This document shows, in pieces, positions 29,779 to 38,410 of a DNA stretch of 64,000 nucleotides; the stretch's first letter is position 1; every line of letters starts with the position of its first letter. Location of the stretch: the NCBI RefSeq assembly GCF_035627495.1, contig NZ_DASPLO010000140.1, positions 1-64,000 on the forward strand, read 5' to 3'. The notes under the pieces were generated by a model. It searched no databases and was not told the origin of the DNA. It saw only the letters and a program-made list of their open reading frames with translations. A program made the position numbers and the translations under genes. This DNA is from Methylocaldum sp035627495. GTDB lineage: Bacteria; Pseudomonadota; Gammaproteobacteria; Methylococcales; Methylococcaceae.

Positions 29779-30355
29779 GAAAGAAGCTCTCCTGTGGTTT
29801 ATTACCGCAAGCTGATACCGCTGGTCCGGTCACACCCCGTGGCCGCCGTTAGAAACAGTCTCAGCGGATCGGCTTTGCCGCCGCGGTCGTTATGCAACGA
29901 CGCTGGAGACCGATGGACAGGATGAAAAGGCGGTGCTGGCATCGATTTGATGAAATGGTCTTTGTAGAGCCATCCCTGACCGCAGAAGGCTAATTGTGTC
30001 TATGTCGCTAAAAGCTATCCACCATTTTTCCATCGATGGATACACTTCTTCGCAAAATCATGTGAAAACACGCGATTCGTCAGATTCCGGAAATGGACGG
30101 CGGAGGAATCCGAATCAATCTGACACAATGCCCCTTCCGCAGGCTCGGTTCAGCCTGAAAGAATAAGCAACCCGGTTTAACTTTTCAACTCGACGGCATC
30201 GAGTAAGACGGAAAAAGGCCGCGCCAGCGAAGAATGGGGAGGCGCTGTAAAGGGTAAATTCCGTGAGGTGCGGAGGGGTTGATTCCGAACGTTCTCCCTG
30301 TTTGCTCCGGGGTGCGGCGGGGCAAACAGGGGGGCAGAGAGCAGTCGGGGTGCCG
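29779..30355. other. 577-bp gap inside the fhc gene group, with a hairpin
   Basis: No convincing gene is seen between fhcB (upstream on the minus strand) and fhcA. A hairpin with perfect 10-bp arms CCCTGTTTGC (30296-30305) and GCAAACAGGG (30322-30331) lies about 25 bp after the fhcB stop. It has no T-run on either side but could end or process the fhcB transcript. The rest may hold a separate promoter for fhcA-D-C. Confidence 0.5.
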
Positions 30356-31639
30356 CTAGACGGTTGTGCCGAGCGCTTGTTCGATCGCCCGCAGCACATC
30401 GGAGGCCTTGAATAGGCCGGCCTCGCGGATTTGGTACAACGGCATGGCGACGACATTGTCGCAACGGTACATGTGACCGGCTGAGTCGATGCCGGGCACG
30501 CCCACCGGGATAAATACTTCCGGTTCGGATTCGAAGCGCATTCCGGAGCGGCCGATGACCACCGTGGGCACTTCGCTAACCGGAGGAGGCGTGAGGCTCA
30601 GGCTTGATACCCAGACCAGGGTGTCCGCTTCGCCGCTTGCCAGGAGTCGCGCCGCGCCGTTGTGGTAAGGGTCGTATTCGGGGTAGCCGCGGGCGTAGCT
30701 GACGCGCGTGGGATAACCGCTGATCCATGAGCACACCTGGCTCGCGGTGCGATCGCCATCCTGGCCGCCCAGCGGCAATGCGGCGATGCGGGTGTCTTTA
30801 TTCAGCGTTGCCACCATCTGGCACAGCTGCTGTACGGTCAATTCGGCGTTGGGAAACGCAAGTTGTCCCGCAGCCCAGGTCACTACGCTGTAATTTGCTT
30901 GGCGTAGCCGATCCACCACGGATTGAAGCTCTGCGACGGGAATGCCGGCGACTTGTTCCGCTTGCAGTCTTGCGCCTTTGGCCAGGGCTGAAAGCGCCGC
31001 CGCCACTTCCGGCAGGCTCTCTTGGGCGCAGGGGATGACTTTCGGCAAGCGACCGTCGGGGGCAATGGCTGCCAGGCCGGCGGGCGCGCGGCCGATGAAG
31101 ATGATTTCGCGCTTGCCGGTATCCCCGCCGAACAGCGTTTCCTTGGTCCAGATGAAGCGTTCGAAGAAGCGCGGGAAATTGAGCTCGATATCCGTGCCGA
31201 ACGAAACCAGAACCTCCGCCCGGTTCTTGAGTTCGCCTAAGGTTGTCGCCATCCAGCCGGAATCCGCCAACACCAGGAGGTTGCGCAAACCGCCCTCGGC
31301 GCGCATTTGATCGAATACGCCACGGCAACGGTCGATTAGGGATAGCGCAGCGCGGGTTTCGCTGACATCGGTGCCGAAGCCGCTGAATACCGGGAGACGT
31401 GCGCTTTTCAATATTTCTGCGGCGCGTGCGACAGCTTGGTCCAGCGTAGCCGGTTTTCCGGCGATGCGCGGAACGGTGTCGGTGATCGGTTGCTCGAAGC
31501 CGGGTATCGTTACGGCGTCCCCGTTGTTGAGTACCTTGACCTGTCGGCCCTCGACTTCGATTTTCAGATCGTCCGAGGCGATGCCGCAAAATGGGCTGGG
31601 AACGTTTTCGAAGCCGCGGGTTTGGGTGCTTTCAGTCAT
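30356..31639 (-). CDS. fhcB: Formyltransferase/hydrolase complex subunit B
   Basis: The predicted product is 427 residues, related to the molybdopterin-binding B subunit of formylmethanofuran dehydrogenase but shorter, as in methylotrophs where it lacks redox function. Conserved stretches are NVPSPFCGIASDDLKIEV at the N-terminus, FSGFGTDVSETRAAL, and RVSYARGYPEYDPYHNG. It is a structural subunit of the Fhc complex. The order fhcB, fhcA, fhcD, fhcC along the minus strand matches other methylotrophs except for the 577-bp gap to fhcA. Confidence 0.92.
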   Translation of the reverse strand: MTESTQTRGFENVPSPFCGIASDDLKIEVEGRQVKVLNNGDAVTIPGFEQPITDTVPRIAGKPATLDQAVARAAEILKSARLPVFSGFGTDVSETRAALSLIDRCRGVFDQMRAEGGLRNLLVLADSGWMATTLGELKNRAEVLVSFGTDIELNFPRFFERFIWTKETLFGGDTGKREIIFIGRAPAGLAAIAPDGRLPKVIPCAQESLPEVAAALSALAKGARLQAEQVAGIPVAELQSVVDRLRQANYSVVTWAAGQLAFPNAELTVQQLCQMVATLNKDTRIAALPLGGQDGDRTASQVCSWISGYPTRVSYARGYPEYDPYHNGAARLLASGEADTLVWVSSLSLTPPPVSEVPTVVIGRSGMRFESEPEVFIPVGVPGIDSAGHMYRCDNVVAMPLYQIREAGLFKASDVLRAIEQALGTTV

Positions 31640-31894
31640 GCCCTTTCCCTTTGTACGTTAGTTAAATGGTAATAGAACGAATGGCGCAAAGGCTGGAGCC
31701 CCATGGGCAAGGAGGCGTCGGAACTAGCAAAGCATAGGGGCTTCGGCGGGAATTTTCAACTTGAGATCGGCGGCGGCACTCCGGTGAAACGAGGCCGACT
31801 GCGGTCGACAAACCGAGGACCATGCAATAGCATGTCCCTTTTAGTTGCTTTTTAAACGGAATTATCCGTCGCCCCCCGGAAGTCGTTCTAGCCA

Positions 31895-32929
31895 ATGTCA
31901 GTCAATTCCTTATTCGACCATAAGCTTCGCGCCCGAGTTATCGCTCCGGCACGTTTGCATATGGGCTTTCTCGATCTAGGCGGTTCCTTGGGGAGGCGTT
32001 TCGGCAGTATCGGCATCGCCGTCAATGAAATCGCGACGAAACTGTCGCTGACTCCATCGCACCGGCTGACCGCCCATGGGCCCGGTGCGGACCGGGCAAT
32101 TGCCGCCGTTGATAAGTTTGCCGCCGCACTGGGGCGAAATTTCGAAACCGAGATTCATATCCAGGATGTCATACCGGGACACATCGGACTCGGCTCCGGT
32201 ACGCAGCTTGAACTGGCTGTGGGTATGGGGTTGTCCCGGCTTTACGACCTCGACTTGGCGGTGCGCGATATCGCTCCGATTGTCGAGCGAGGTGCGCGCT
32301 CGGGTATCGGTATCGCCGTATTCGAGCAGGGAGGTTTGGTGGTCGACGGCGGGCGCGGCGAAAATACCGTAATTCCGCCGGTCATCACCCGCCTGGAGTT
32401 TCCCTCGGACTGGCGTTTCATTCTGGTTTTGGACGAGCGGGATCTGGGGTTGCACGGAAAGGAAGAGATCGAGGCATTCCGATCCTTGCCGGTCTTTCCC
32501 GCCGCGGAGGCCGCACATCTTTGCCATTTGCTGGTGATGAAGGGGTTGCCTGCATTAGTGGAGCGTGATATCCGAGGCTTCGGCGAGGTGATCGCGGAGT
32601 TGCAGCGTTCGGTGGGCGATTATTTCGCACCGGCTCAGGGCGGACGCTTTACCAGCACCGACGTCGCCAACGCGCTGGCTTTTCTCGAAGCGCAAGGCGC
32701 TGTCGGTATCGGTCAGAGCTCTTGGGGGCCGACCGGTTTTTGCCTGGTTGAGGATGTGTCTCGCGCGGAAACTTTAGTAAGCGCTGCGCGACAGCATTTC
32801 ACGGGTACGACCGGTCTCCGGTTCCTATTGGCCAGCCCGCGCAATAAAGGAGCGGACGTCGTGTTGGAGCGGGCGGTTGTGGAAAATCAACGTGTCGAAG
32901 CCTCGCGAGAAAAGGCGTTTCGTTTGTAG
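31895..32929 (+). CDS. Beta-ribofuranosylaminobenzene 5'-phosphate synthase
   Basis: The predicted product is 344 residues, a GHMP-kinase-like protein. Family features are RARVIAPARLHMGFLDLGGSLG at the N-terminus, HIGLGSGTQLELAVGMGLS (glycine-rich loop) and GARSGIGIAVFEQGGLVVDGG. The enzyme joins PRPP with an aminobenzoate acceptor in the first committed step of (tetrahydro)methanopterin synthesis. It heads a plus-strand run with an ATP-grasp gene, mch, orf5, orf7 and fae. Its start codon has only a weak ribosome binding site. Confidence 0.9.
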   Translation: MSVNSLFDHKLRARVIAPARLHMGFLDLGGSLGRRFGSIGIAVNEIATKLSLTPSHRLTAHGPGADRAIAAVDKFAAALGRNFETEIHIQDVIPGHIGLGSGTQLELAVGMGLSRLYDLDLAVRDIAPIVERGARSGIGIAVFEQGGLVVDGGRGENTVIPPVITRLEFPSDWRFILVLDERDLGLHGKEEIEAFRSLPVFPAAEAAHLCHLLVMKGLPALVERDIRGFGEVIAELQRSVGDYFAPAQGGRFTSTDVANALAFLEAQGAVGIGQSSWGPTGFCLVEDVSRAETLVSAARQHFTGTTGLRFLLASPRNKGADVVLERAVVENQRVEASREKAFRL

Positions 32930-33010
32930 TTCCGGTGTCCCGCGCGCCGGTCGCGCGAGAAGGAGCGTTTCCGTCCGTGCGGCCGCTGACAATCATCGGG
33001 GAAATCCTTG

Positions 33011-34135
33011 ATGTGTGACATGCCGGAACGCCTGCTACTGCTCGGCTGCTCGGCAAGGATGCTGGCGCAGTCGGCGGCACGTGCCGGGATTCGGCCGGTC
33101 TCGATCGATTTTTTCGCCGATCAGGAAACACGCGCCTGTTCCGAGTATTGCGCGGTGGTGAACCCCGCCGAAATCGGTTTTGAGCGGAAATGCCTCCTGC
33201 AAGCCGCCGAGCGGCTCGCCCCGGCGGATCGGGCGTTTGCGCTGGTCTACGGTAGCGGTCTGGATGCCGACCCCGGTATTTTGGAAGAGTTGGCGCGAGG
33301 GCGAACGCTGTACGGCAACCCACCCGAAATTCTATATCTACTAAAAACTCCGGATACCTTTTTCGACCTGCTTCGACGGCTCGATATTCCATACCCGGAA
33401 TCCGTCCGAATGCGGCCGTCCGATCCGGAAAACTGGCTGCTGAAGTCCGGTTGCAGCGAGGGTGGCAAGGGTGTACGCTTTCCCGCCCAAGCGGAACCGG
33501 GCGCGACCGACTATTACCAGCGCCGGCTTCCCGGCAAGGCCTTGTCCGCCCTGTTTCTGGCAAACGGCCAAAATGCCGGCATAATCGGTTTCAACACCTT
33601 GTGGACGGCTAGCCATCATGTTGGCCAGCCGTTTTTATTTGCCGGCGCCGTCAATCGAGCCGATATCACTCCGGAACAGCGGTGGCAGGTGCAAGCGTAT
33701 GTCACGCGTTTGGTTCGCGCGGTGTCGCTTAAAGGGCTGAATAGCCTGGATTTCATGCTCGATGGCGAAGTGTGCCGGGTTCTGGAAGTAAATCCAAGAC
33801 CGAGCGCTACCATGGTTTTATACGACGGGGATTTTCCTCAAGGGTTGTTGGCCGAACACATTCGGGCGTGCCGCGGGGAATTTCGGGATACAGGCAGGCC
33901 CGGTGATACCGTGCGGGCTTTTAAGGCCTTTTTCTCATTGTGGGATCTTGAGGTGTCGGAGGCCATGGCTTGGCCGGATTGGTGTGCGGATCGGCCGGTT
34001 CCGGGCGTTTGTATCGGCGTCGACCAGCCGGTATGTACCATTCACGCCGAGGGAGCCGACCGCCGGAGCGTCGAACTTTTGATCGAACAGCGGAAAAGCG
34101 AGTTGCTCAAACGATTGCGGGCGGCTAATTGCTAA
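33011..34135 (+). CDS. ATP-grasp protein of the H4MPT gene cluster
   Basis: The predicted product is 374 residues from the ATG at 33011 with GGGGA upstream; TTG 33008 and ATG 33020 are alternatives. The fold is ATP-grasp: an N-terminal Rossmann-like part (RLLLLGCSARMLAQSAARAG), WLLKSGCSEGGKGVRF, and the C-terminal ligand region LNSLDFMLDGEVCRVLEVNPRPSATM. ATP-grasp ligases join a carboxylate to an amine or thiol. Genes of this kind lie next to mch in other methylotrophs (orf17/orfY type) and are needed for the H4MPT pathway, but the reaction is not known to me. Confidence 0.75.
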   Translation: MCDMPERLLLLGCSARMLAQSAARAGIRPVSIDFFADQETRACSEYCAVVNPAEIGFERKCLLQAAERLAPADRAFALVYGSGLDADPGILEELARGRTLYGNPPEILYLLKTPDTFFDLLRRLDIPYPESVRMRPSDPENWLLKSGCSEGGKGVRFPAQAEPGATDYYQRRLPGKALSALFLANGQNAGIIGFNTLWTASHHVGQPFLFAGAVNRADITPEQRWQVQAYVTRLVRAVSLKGLNSLDFMLDGEVCRVLEVNPRPSATMVLYDGDFPQGLLAEHIRACRGEFRDTGRPGDTVRAFKAFFSLWDLEVSEAMAWPDWCADRPVPGVCIGVDQPVCTIHAEGADRRSVELLIEQRKSELLKRLRAANC

Positions 34136-34175
34136 GTTAAAGACAAGTTTTTATCCAAAGGGCAAGAGGGTAACC

Positions 34176-35171
34176 ATGCAACACACAGTCAGCGTGAATG
34201 CGCACGCGCTTCCCATCGTCAAGTATATGATCGCCAATGCCGACAAGCTGCGGCTAAAGGTCGATAAGCTGGAGAACGGCTGCACTGTTATCGATGCCGG
34301 TATCGAGGCGGTGGGAGGACTCGAAGCGGGGCGCTTGATCGCGGAAATTTGCATGGGCGGACTGGGCACCGTCACCCTGACTCACAATCCGACGTTTAGC
34401 CGTTGGCCCGTCACGGTCAACGTTCATTCCACGAATCCCGTTATTTCCTGCCTGGGCAGCCAGTATGCCGGATGGAGTCTGTCCCACGGCGAGGGCAAGA
34501 GCGCTTTTTATGCTCTAGGGTCCGGCCCGGCGCGGGCGATGGCGACTAAAATCAAGGACGGCAACGAGGAACCTGTCGAAGAGCTTTATAAAGAACTGGG
34601 CTATCGCGATTATGGCAACGAGACGGCCATCGTGATGGAGGTGGACAAGGTTCCGCCGGTTGAGGTTATCGAGAAGATCGCCCGGGCCTGCAAAGTGGAC
34701 GCCAGCGGTGTCAACGTTATCCTGACGCCCACCTCAAGCCTCGCCGGCGGGATGCAGGTCGTCGGCCGGGTGTTGGAAGTCGCTTTGCACAAGGCGCATT
34801 CGCTGCATTTCCCGCTGGGAAACATCATCGACGGAACCGGGTCCGCTCCCGTTCCGCCGCCTCACCCCAATTTCGTCAAAGCCATGGGGCGGACCAACGA
34901 TGCCATTCTATTCGGCGGCACCGTGCATCTGTTTGTAAAGGGCGGCGACGAAGCAGCCGAGATGCTGGCCAACGAGCTGCCGAGCTCGGTTTCCAGAGAT
35001 TACGGCCGGCCGTTTGCCGAGGTGTTCAAGGACTACAAGTACGACTTCTTCAAGGTCGATCCGATGCTGTTCAGCCCGGCCAGCGTAATCGTCACGGCTG
35101 TGGAATCCGGCCGCAGTTTCCACGCCGGCAAGCTGGACAATGAGCTCCTGGAGCGTTCCTTCGGAGAATAA
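34176..35171 (+). CDS. mch: Methenyltetrahydromethanopterin cyclohydrolase
   Basis: The predicted product is 331 residues with an AGAGGGT ribosome binding site. Conserved blocks include VNAHALPIVKYMIANADKL, GGLEAGRLIAEICMGGLG, GSGPARAM and GTGSAPVPPPHPNFVKAMGRTNDAILFGG. It interconverts methenyl-H4MPT and formyl-H4MPT in the oxidation of formaldehyde, between methylene-H4MPT dehydrogenase (not in the window) and the Fhc complex. Confidence 0.97.
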   Translation: MQHTVSVNAHALPIVKYMIANADKLRLKVDKLENGCTVIDAGIEAVGGLEAGRLIAEICMGGLGTVTLTHNPTFSRWPVTVNVHSTNPVISCLGSQYAGWSLSHGEGKSAFYALGSGPARAMATKIKDGNEEPVEELYKELGYRDYGNETAIVMEVDKVPPVEVIEKIARACKVDASGVNVILTPTSSLAGGMQVVGRVLEVALHKAHSLHFPLGNIIDGTGSAPVPPPHPNFVKAMGRTNDAILFGGTVHLFVKGGDEAAEMLANELPSSVSRDYGRPFAEVFKDYKYDFFKVDPMLFSPASVIVTAVESGRSFHAGKLDNELLERSFGE

Positions 35172-35172
35172 T

Positions 35173-36087
35173 TTGGGCCGCATCGCGATCATCACCGACG
35201 ATCCCGGCTGGCACGGTAAGCGCCTGCGCGAGGCTTTGGCCGCACGGGGCTACGACTACCGCTATGTGTCCCTGACTGCCTGCGGGATCAATCTCGAACC
35301 CGACGGATTGCCGGTTATCATGCCGGGCTTCGAGGGCCGTCTGCCCGATGGGGTGTTCGTGCGCGGCGTGCCGGGAGGATCGCTGGATCAGGTGGTGTTT
35401 TACCTGGATGTGCTGCACGCATTGAAGCTGCTCGGGATTCCGGTATACAACGACGGCCGGGCGGTCGAACGCACTGTCGACAAGGCCATGACCAGCTTCA
35501 TACTGCAGCGTGCCGGCATACCGACGCCGCCTACCTGGGTGCTGGGCAATCGCGATGAGGCGCTCAACCTGGCCGAGCGGGAGCTGCGCGAGGGGCATCA
35601 GGTCGTCTCCAAACCCTTATTCGGCTCCCAAGGGCAAGGTTTGCAACGTTACGAAAAGTCGGAGGATCTGAAGGGGCTGAGTGACAGCAACGGCATTTTC
35701 TATATGCAGCGCTTCGTGAGTTGCGGTGAGCAACCCCACGATTTTCGGGTATTCGTCATCAAGGGAAAGGCGGTGGCCGCCATGCGGCGCTGCGGCGTTA
35801 CCTGGCTGAATAACGTCGCTCAGGGTGCTCGTTGCGAGCCGGTGCGGCTTGATGATCTGCTGCTGTGTCGGCTGGCGGAAGATGCCGTAAGAGTTTTGGA
35901 CATGGGCTACGCGGGTGTCGACATCATCCGCGATCATCACGGCCGTTACAGCGTGCTTGAAGTCAACAGTATTCCGGCATGGAAGGGTTTGCAGAGTGTC
36001 AGTAACGTATCGATCGCCGATTTATTGGTCGACGACTTTCTGTCTCTTTGCCGTCCTCCGTCCCACGAGGAAATCCGAGCGCGGTGA
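35173..36087 (+). CDS. RimK-like ATP-grasp ligase (orf5 of the methylotroph H4MPT cluster)
   Basis: The predicted product is 304 residues. The start is probably a TTG at 35173, one base after the mch stop, with GGAGA six bases upstream; a GTG further up lies inside mch. RimK-type ATP-grasp motifs are VVSKPLFGSQGQGLQRY, FYMQRFV, FVIKGKAVAAMRR and GVDIIRDHHGRYSVLEVNSIPAWKGLQ. Archaeal relatives (MptN, CofF) add glutamate to cofactors, so a glutamate-ligase role on H4MPT or methanofuran is a reasonable inference. It overlaps orf7 by 4 bp (GTGA). Confidence 0.85.
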   Translation: MGRIAIITDDPGWHGKRLREALAARGYDYRYVSLTACGINLEPDGLPVIMPGFEGRLPDGVFVRGVPGGSLDQVVFYLDVLHALKLLGIPVYNDGRAVERTVDKAMTSFILQRAGIPTPPTWVLGNRDEALNLAERELREGHQVVSKPLFGSQGQGLQRYEKSEDLKGLSDSNGIFYMQRFVSCGEQPHDFRVFVIKGKAVAAMRRCGVTWLNNVAQGARCEPVRLDDLLLCRLAEDAVRVLDMGYAGVDIIRDHHGRYSVLEVNSIPAWKGLQSVSNVSIADLLVDDFLSLCRPPSHEEIRAR

Positions 36088-36986
36088 CGTCGGTGCCGAT
36101 CCTCACTCAGCGGAACGCTTTGCTGTCCGCTTACCTTCAAGCCTGTGAGACGGAACTCCGCGCCTTCAAGCCGGGCAACGTCAGTGTTTATTCTGAAGCC
36201 CACGATATGACCGTGGAAGACTTCCGGCATAGCGCGGTGGCCAGCGGGCCTTTTCTTTGCAATCCGGATCTTTCTTTGGGCGAGAAGATTTTCCAAGCGA
36301 CTCGGGCCACCCGCGAAGTCATCCACTGTAACACCAATCTTGGTATCGTTCTGTTAGCCGCCCCGCTGTTTCAGGCTGTGCAGGAGATTCGCGAAGGCGA
36401 AACGCTTAGGAATGCGCTTCAGCGGGTTCTCCGCGCCACGACGCAGGCCGATGCGGATTGGACGTATAAGGCCATACGGTTGGCGCAGCCCGGCGGGTTG
36501 GGCGGATCACCGGATCAGGATGTTCGAGACGCGCCGGAGGTCACATTGCTGGAAGCCATGCGCCTGGCGGAGAACCGTGATCGTATCGCTTATCAATTCA
36601 CTAATTCCTATGCGGATGTTTTTGATTTAGCGATTCCACGTTATCATATTGCGTTGTCCCATTGGGGCAATGAGGAATGGGCGGCAGTGGCGGTATTCGT
36701 AGGATTGCTAAAGCGTATTCCCGACAGCCATATCGAGCGCAAATTCGGCACTCGCGTTACAGGGATGGTTGCCAGCCGAATGATGCAGATCGATAAGGCG
36801 TTATCCGTCTCCGATAGACCGGAACAGGTTACGCCACTTCTACAAGAAGTGGATGCCGAGTTTAAGTCTGGCGGAATAAATCCGGGTACGACGGCCGATC
36901 TCACAGTAGCGTGTTTGCTGGCCGTGCGCCTGGAAGCGCTGCTGAGCAGGTGCAAGCGGAAGACGGGTTGTTTTCCGGAAACATAG
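36084..36986 (+). CDS. CitG-like protein (orf7 of the methylotroph H4MPT cluster)
   Basis: The predicted product is 300 residues from a GTG at 36084 that overlaps the orf5 stop. Features of the triphosphoribosyl-dephospho-CoA synthase family include FKPGNVSVYSEAHDM near residue 25 and CNTNLGIVLLAAPLF near 88. Members of this family in methylotrophs are needed for H4MPT-linked C1 transfer, but the substrate is unknown to me. The tight overlap with orf5 indicates a common operon with mch. Confidence 0.83.
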   Translation: MTSVPILTQRNALLSAYLQACETELRAFKPGNVSVYSEAHDMTVEDFRHSAVASGPFLCNPDLSLGEKIFQATRATREVIHCNTNLGIVLLAAPLFQAVQEIREGETLRNALQRVLRATTQADADWTYKAIRLAQPGGLGGSPDQDVRDAPEVTLLEAMRLAENRDRIAYQFTNSYADVFDLAIPRYHIALSHWGNEEWAAVAVFVGLLKRIPDSHIERKFGTRVTGMVASRMMQIDKALSVSDRPEQVTPLLQEVDAEFKSGGINPGTTADLTVACLLAVRLEALLSRCKRKTGCFPET

Positions 36987-37098
36987 AGGCACATCAGCGC
37001 AACAATAAGGATATTGGTTTTTATACTTCGCTTGGGGAGACATGGCAATGTCGTTACTTCAGAAGTTTTTTTCTTTCTTTACCAAAGAGGAGATCGCA

Positions 37099-37611
37099 AT
37101 GGGAAAAATCGATAAGATGTTGGTGGGTGAAGCTTTGTGTGGTGGCGGCAACGAAATCGCCCACATCGACTTGATCATGGGACCGCGTGGCAGCGCCGCC
37201 GAGACTGCTTTCGCTAACTGCATCACCAACAATAAAGACGGATTCAGCAGCTTGCTGGCGGTAGTAGCACCGAACCTGATGGCTAAGCCGAACACCGTCA
37301 TGTTCAACAAAGTTACCATCAAGAACGGCAAGCAGGCTACCCAGATGTTTGGGCCGGCGCAGCGCGGTGTTGCCATGGCTGTGGCCGATTGCGTCGAAGA
37401 CGGCACCATTCCTGCCAATGAAGCCGATGACATCTTTATCTGCGTAGGCGTATTCATCCACTGGCTGGCTGAAGACGACGCCAAGATTCAAGACTACAAC
37501 TACGAAGCCACCAAGCTGTCCATCAAGCGCGCCGTTGCCGGCGAGCCGAAGGCTGCCGACGTTGTGGCTCAGAAGGGTCAGATCGAACACCCCTTCGCTG
37601 CGCACAAATAA
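37099..37611 (+). CDS. fae: Formaldehyde-activating enzyme
   Basis: The predicted product is 170 residues, the usual Fae length. I chose the ATG at 37099 because GAGGAG lies at 37087-37092. The N-terminus IDKMLVGEALCGGGNEIAHIDL with the catalytic His, and GPAQRGVAMAVADCVEDG, are hallmarks. It condenses formaldehyde with H4MPT to methylene-H4MPT. An in-frame ATG at 37042 with its own GGGGAG would add 19 residues, hydrophobic then charged; this may be a leader or a longer isoform. A strong terminator follows. Confidence 0.96.
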   Translation: MGKIDKMLVGEALCGGGNEIAHIDLIMGPRGSAAETAFANCITNNKDGFSSLLAVVAPNLMAKPNTVMFNKVTIKNGKQATQMFGPAQRGVAMAVADCVEDGTIPANEADDIFICVGVFIHWLAEDDAKIQDYNYEATKLSIKRAVAGEPKAADVVAQKGQIEHPFAAHK

Positions 37612-37623
37612 TCGCGCTAATCG

Positions 37624-37661
37624 AAAAACGTTGCCCCGATATCGGGGCAACGTTTTTTTTT
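37624..37661 (+). terminator. Strong Rho-independent terminator after fae
   Basis: A perfect palindrome, AAAAACGTTGCCCCGAT then its reverse complement, spans 37624-37657 and is followed by a T-run to 37661. The symmetric A and T tails allow it to act in both directions, ending fae and the convergent HisA-like gene (stop at 37683). Confidence 0.95.
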
Positions 37662-37682
37662 GCCCATAATTCTCGGATTCTC

Positions 37683-38399
37683 TCAAGATCCCCATTCCGA
37701 ATCCCGAGCCGAACGCTCAATCATCCGCGAGTCCACGATGCCGGAATGCAGGGCGCTGGCGATTAACACGCCGGCCGCTCCCATGGCTTTAAGCCGTCTC
37801 AGATCTTGTTCGTTCCGTATGCCTCCAGCCGCAATGAAGCGTCGGTGGGAATGCTTCCGGCTAAAGACCTCCAGACGGTCGAAATCGGGGCCGGTCGTAC
37901 TGCCCACATGGGACAGGCTCATCAAGATCACGCTTTCCGGCCAGAGCTCGGGGCTATCTAACAGTTGCTTCGCCCCTAACAGGCGTTCGTCGAGAAAGTC
38001 CAGCGATAAAACGAACCCCGAACGTAAGCTGGCCAGGAGCGGCACAGATTCCTCAGAGAGGGATTCACTACCGACGACCATGCGGGCATTATTTTCAGAT
38101 GGAAAAGAAGGGATCTTGTCGTGGCGCGGCAGCCCCTGATCTATCCAGAATTCGACCTCCGGAAAGGTGCGCAGCAGATCGAGCAGCAAATCGGCTTGGG
38201 AGCCTTTGTCCATGAGCGCGTCCAGATCGGCAACATAAATCCTTTTGAAAGGATGCAACCTAAGCAAGCCACGCATGACAGAGTTCGGTTCGGCAGTCGA
38301 ACACAAGACGCTTTGCAGCGGGCGGTAATGCTCGCGCCGTCCCTCCTTGGCGTGTACGGCGACGCCGCTCATGATATCGATAACGGGTATGAGTTCCAT
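37683..38399 (-). CDS. HisA/HisF-related TIM-barrel protein of the C1 cluster
   Basis: The predicted product is 238 residues. The HisA-like pattern is clear: ELIPVIDIMSGVAVHAKEG at the N-terminus, YVADLDALMDKG near 55, and AAGGIRNEQDLRRLKAMGAAGVLIASALHSG near the C-terminus. HisA itself is an isomerase of histidine synthesis, but this type (HisAF-related) also occurs in methanogens and beside C1 genes in methylotrophs. A step in H4MPT or methanofuran synthesis is inferred, not known. Its start codon lies only 11 bp from that of the divergent ATP-grasp gene. Confidence 0.78.
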   Translation of the reverse strand: MELIPVIDIMSGVAVHAKEGRREHYRPLQSVLCSTAEPNSVMRGLLRLHPFKRIYVADLDALMDKGSQADLLLDLLRTFPEVEFWIDQGLPRHDKIPSFPSENNARMVVGSESLSEESVPLLASLRSGFVLSLDFLDERLLGAKQLLDSPELWPESVILMSLSHVGSTTGPDFDRLEVFSRKHSHRRFIAAGGIRNEQDLRRLKAMGAAGVLIASALHSGIVDSRMIERSARDSEWGS

Positions 38400-38410
38400 C
38401 GGATGAGTGA

